From: Pseudoflavonifractor gallinarum
GTDB taxonomy: Bacteria > Bacillota > Clostridia > Oscillospirales > Oscillospiraceae
Length of the DNA stretch: 64,000 bases
Direction: 5' to 3'
NCBI RefSeq assembly: GCF_014982855.1
Contig: NZ_JADCKF010000009.1
Coordinates: forward strand, 104,793 to 168,792
Positions 63,420 through 64,000 of the stretch are shown in pieces. The notes beneath the pieces are model-generated. The model was not told where the DNA came from. It did not search any database and saw nothing but the letters and a program-made list of their open reading frames with translations. The translations under genes were made by a program, and so were the position numbers. Numbering within the stretch: the first letter of the stretch is position 1; every line of letters begins with the position of its first letter.

Positions 63420-64000
63420 TTACACGTAGTTGCACACGCGGGCAATGGCCATTTCCATGTAGCCGAGAGACTCAGCCTTGGTCTGCTTGCCGCTGGCCAC
63501 GTCGGCCACCAGCTGCAGGAGCTCGTCGCCCATCTGGGTGAGATCTCCGCCGTAGATGATGGGGGAGGCATCCACATCGATGTTATCCTCCATGTTGGCG
63601 AAGGTGATGCGGTTGCCGGTGATCTTGATGACGGGGGCGATGGGGTTGCCGGTGGGGGTGCCGCGGCCGGTGGAGAAGACCACCACCTGGGCGCCGCCGG
63701 CCACCATGGCAGCCACGGAGGAGGGGTCGTTGCCCGGGGTGTCCATGATCACGAGGCCGCTTTTGGGGGCAACCTGCTTGGCGTAGTCGTACACGGCGTT
63801 GACGGGGGAGTGGCCGCCCTTGTGGATGCAGCCCAGGGACTTCTCCTCCAGGGTGGTGATACCGCCGGTCTTATTGCCGGGGGAGGGGTTGCCCTCACGG
63901 ACCTCCTCGCCCACCAGGCGCAGGGCCTCCTCATAGCGGTGGACGATCTCAAAGATGCGGTCCCGGACCTCGGGAGTGGCGGCGCGGCGGGCCAGGATGT
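63420..64000 (-). CDS. UxaA-family dehydratase, C-terminal part (5' end beyond the window)
   Basis: About 193 codons, open to the window end; the GTG at 63914 is internal. GNPSPGNKTGGITTLEEKSL, LGCIHKGGHSPVN and VVVFSTGRGTPTGNPIAPVI match the large domain of altronate/galactarate dehydratases (UxaA/GarD), which eliminate water from hydroxy acids and need iron or another divalent metal. The stop is about 38 bases before the FAH gene, which is probably co-transcribed. The substrate is unknown; the small UxaA domain, if present, lies outside. Confidence 0.87.
   Translation of the reverse strand, partial: ILARRAATPEVRDRIFEIVHRYEEALRLVGEEVREGNPSPGNKTGGITTLEEKSLGCIHKGGHSPVNAVYDYAKQVAPKSGLVIMDTPGNDPSSVAAMVAGGAQVVVFSTGRGTPTGNPIAPVIKITGNRITFANMEDNIDVDASPIIYGGDLTQMGDELLQLVADVASGKQTKAESLGYMEMAIARVCNYV

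Overview
The window is about 60% GC and reads as a chromosomal segment of an anaerobic, Gram-positive-type gut Clostridium relative. An Oscillospiraceae member of the Flavonifractor / Intestinimonas / Lawsonibacter kind is my inference. Supporting signs are the trimeric NAD-linked [FeFe] hydrogenase, [4Fe-4S] serine dehydratase, an S-layer-homology protein, PepSY/stalk-domain secreted proteins, strong AGGAGG ribosome sites and frequent GTG/TTG starts. I saw no tRNA, rRNA, CRISPR array, insertion sequence or prophage.

1-25.9 kb is mostly housekeeping and envelope genes. In order: a truncated metallophosphoesterase; YibE/F membrane protein; pyruvate kinase; a leftward VOC / acyltransferase-3 / MBOAT / DHHW set for exported-polymer acylation; sdaAB/sdaAA serine dehydratase; a CLC antiporter with unusual motifs; a CNNM/CBS protein behind a structured leader; a UPF0210-ACT pair; an HPr-like protein without the phosphorylatable histidine; mtaB with an S41-like lipoprotein; thyA-folA-nudix; pgi; a small P-loop protein; and a PepSY protein next to an ECF sigma factor and an RsgI-like anti-sigma factor.

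25.9-42.2 kb holds a leftward TetR-MacA-MacB-type efflux operon with an SLH protein at its end and two TGACA/TGTCA operators upstream, a PatB/MalY aminotransferase, hydCBA, a carboxypeptidase-regulatory-like gene that appears frameshifted at a C tract, gdhA, and a LysR regulator.

42.6-61.7 kb is the highlight: an apparently complete anaerobic nicotinate fermentation locus of the Eubacterium barkeri type. It encodes a candidate transporter (PTS EIIC-like, with no EIIA/EIIB beside it), enamidase, 6-hydroxynicotinate reductase, an ApbE-like UPF0280 protein, a DUF1185 protein, 2-(hydroxymethyl)glutarate dehydrogenase, nicotinate dehydrogenase (FAD, [2Fe-2S] and a single fused molybdopterin subunit), 2,3-dimethylmalate dehydratase, B12-dependent 2-methyleneglutarate mutase, 3-methylitaconate isomerase, a MutL-type reactivase, 2,3-dimethylmalate lyase and a serine-dehydratase-like 2-(hydroxymethyl)glutarate dehydratase. 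Together they would convert nicotinate to ammonia, CO2, acetate-yielding pyruvate and propionate. The LysR gene diverges from this locus and is the obvious candidate regulator. An internal terminator at 48.23 kb and a structured leader before hgd divide the locus into two transcription units.

61.7-64 kb: a SAM-dependent methyltransferase, then on the minus strand a fumarylacetoacetate-hydrolase-family enzyme and the C-terminal part of a UxaA-family dehydratase that runs off the window.
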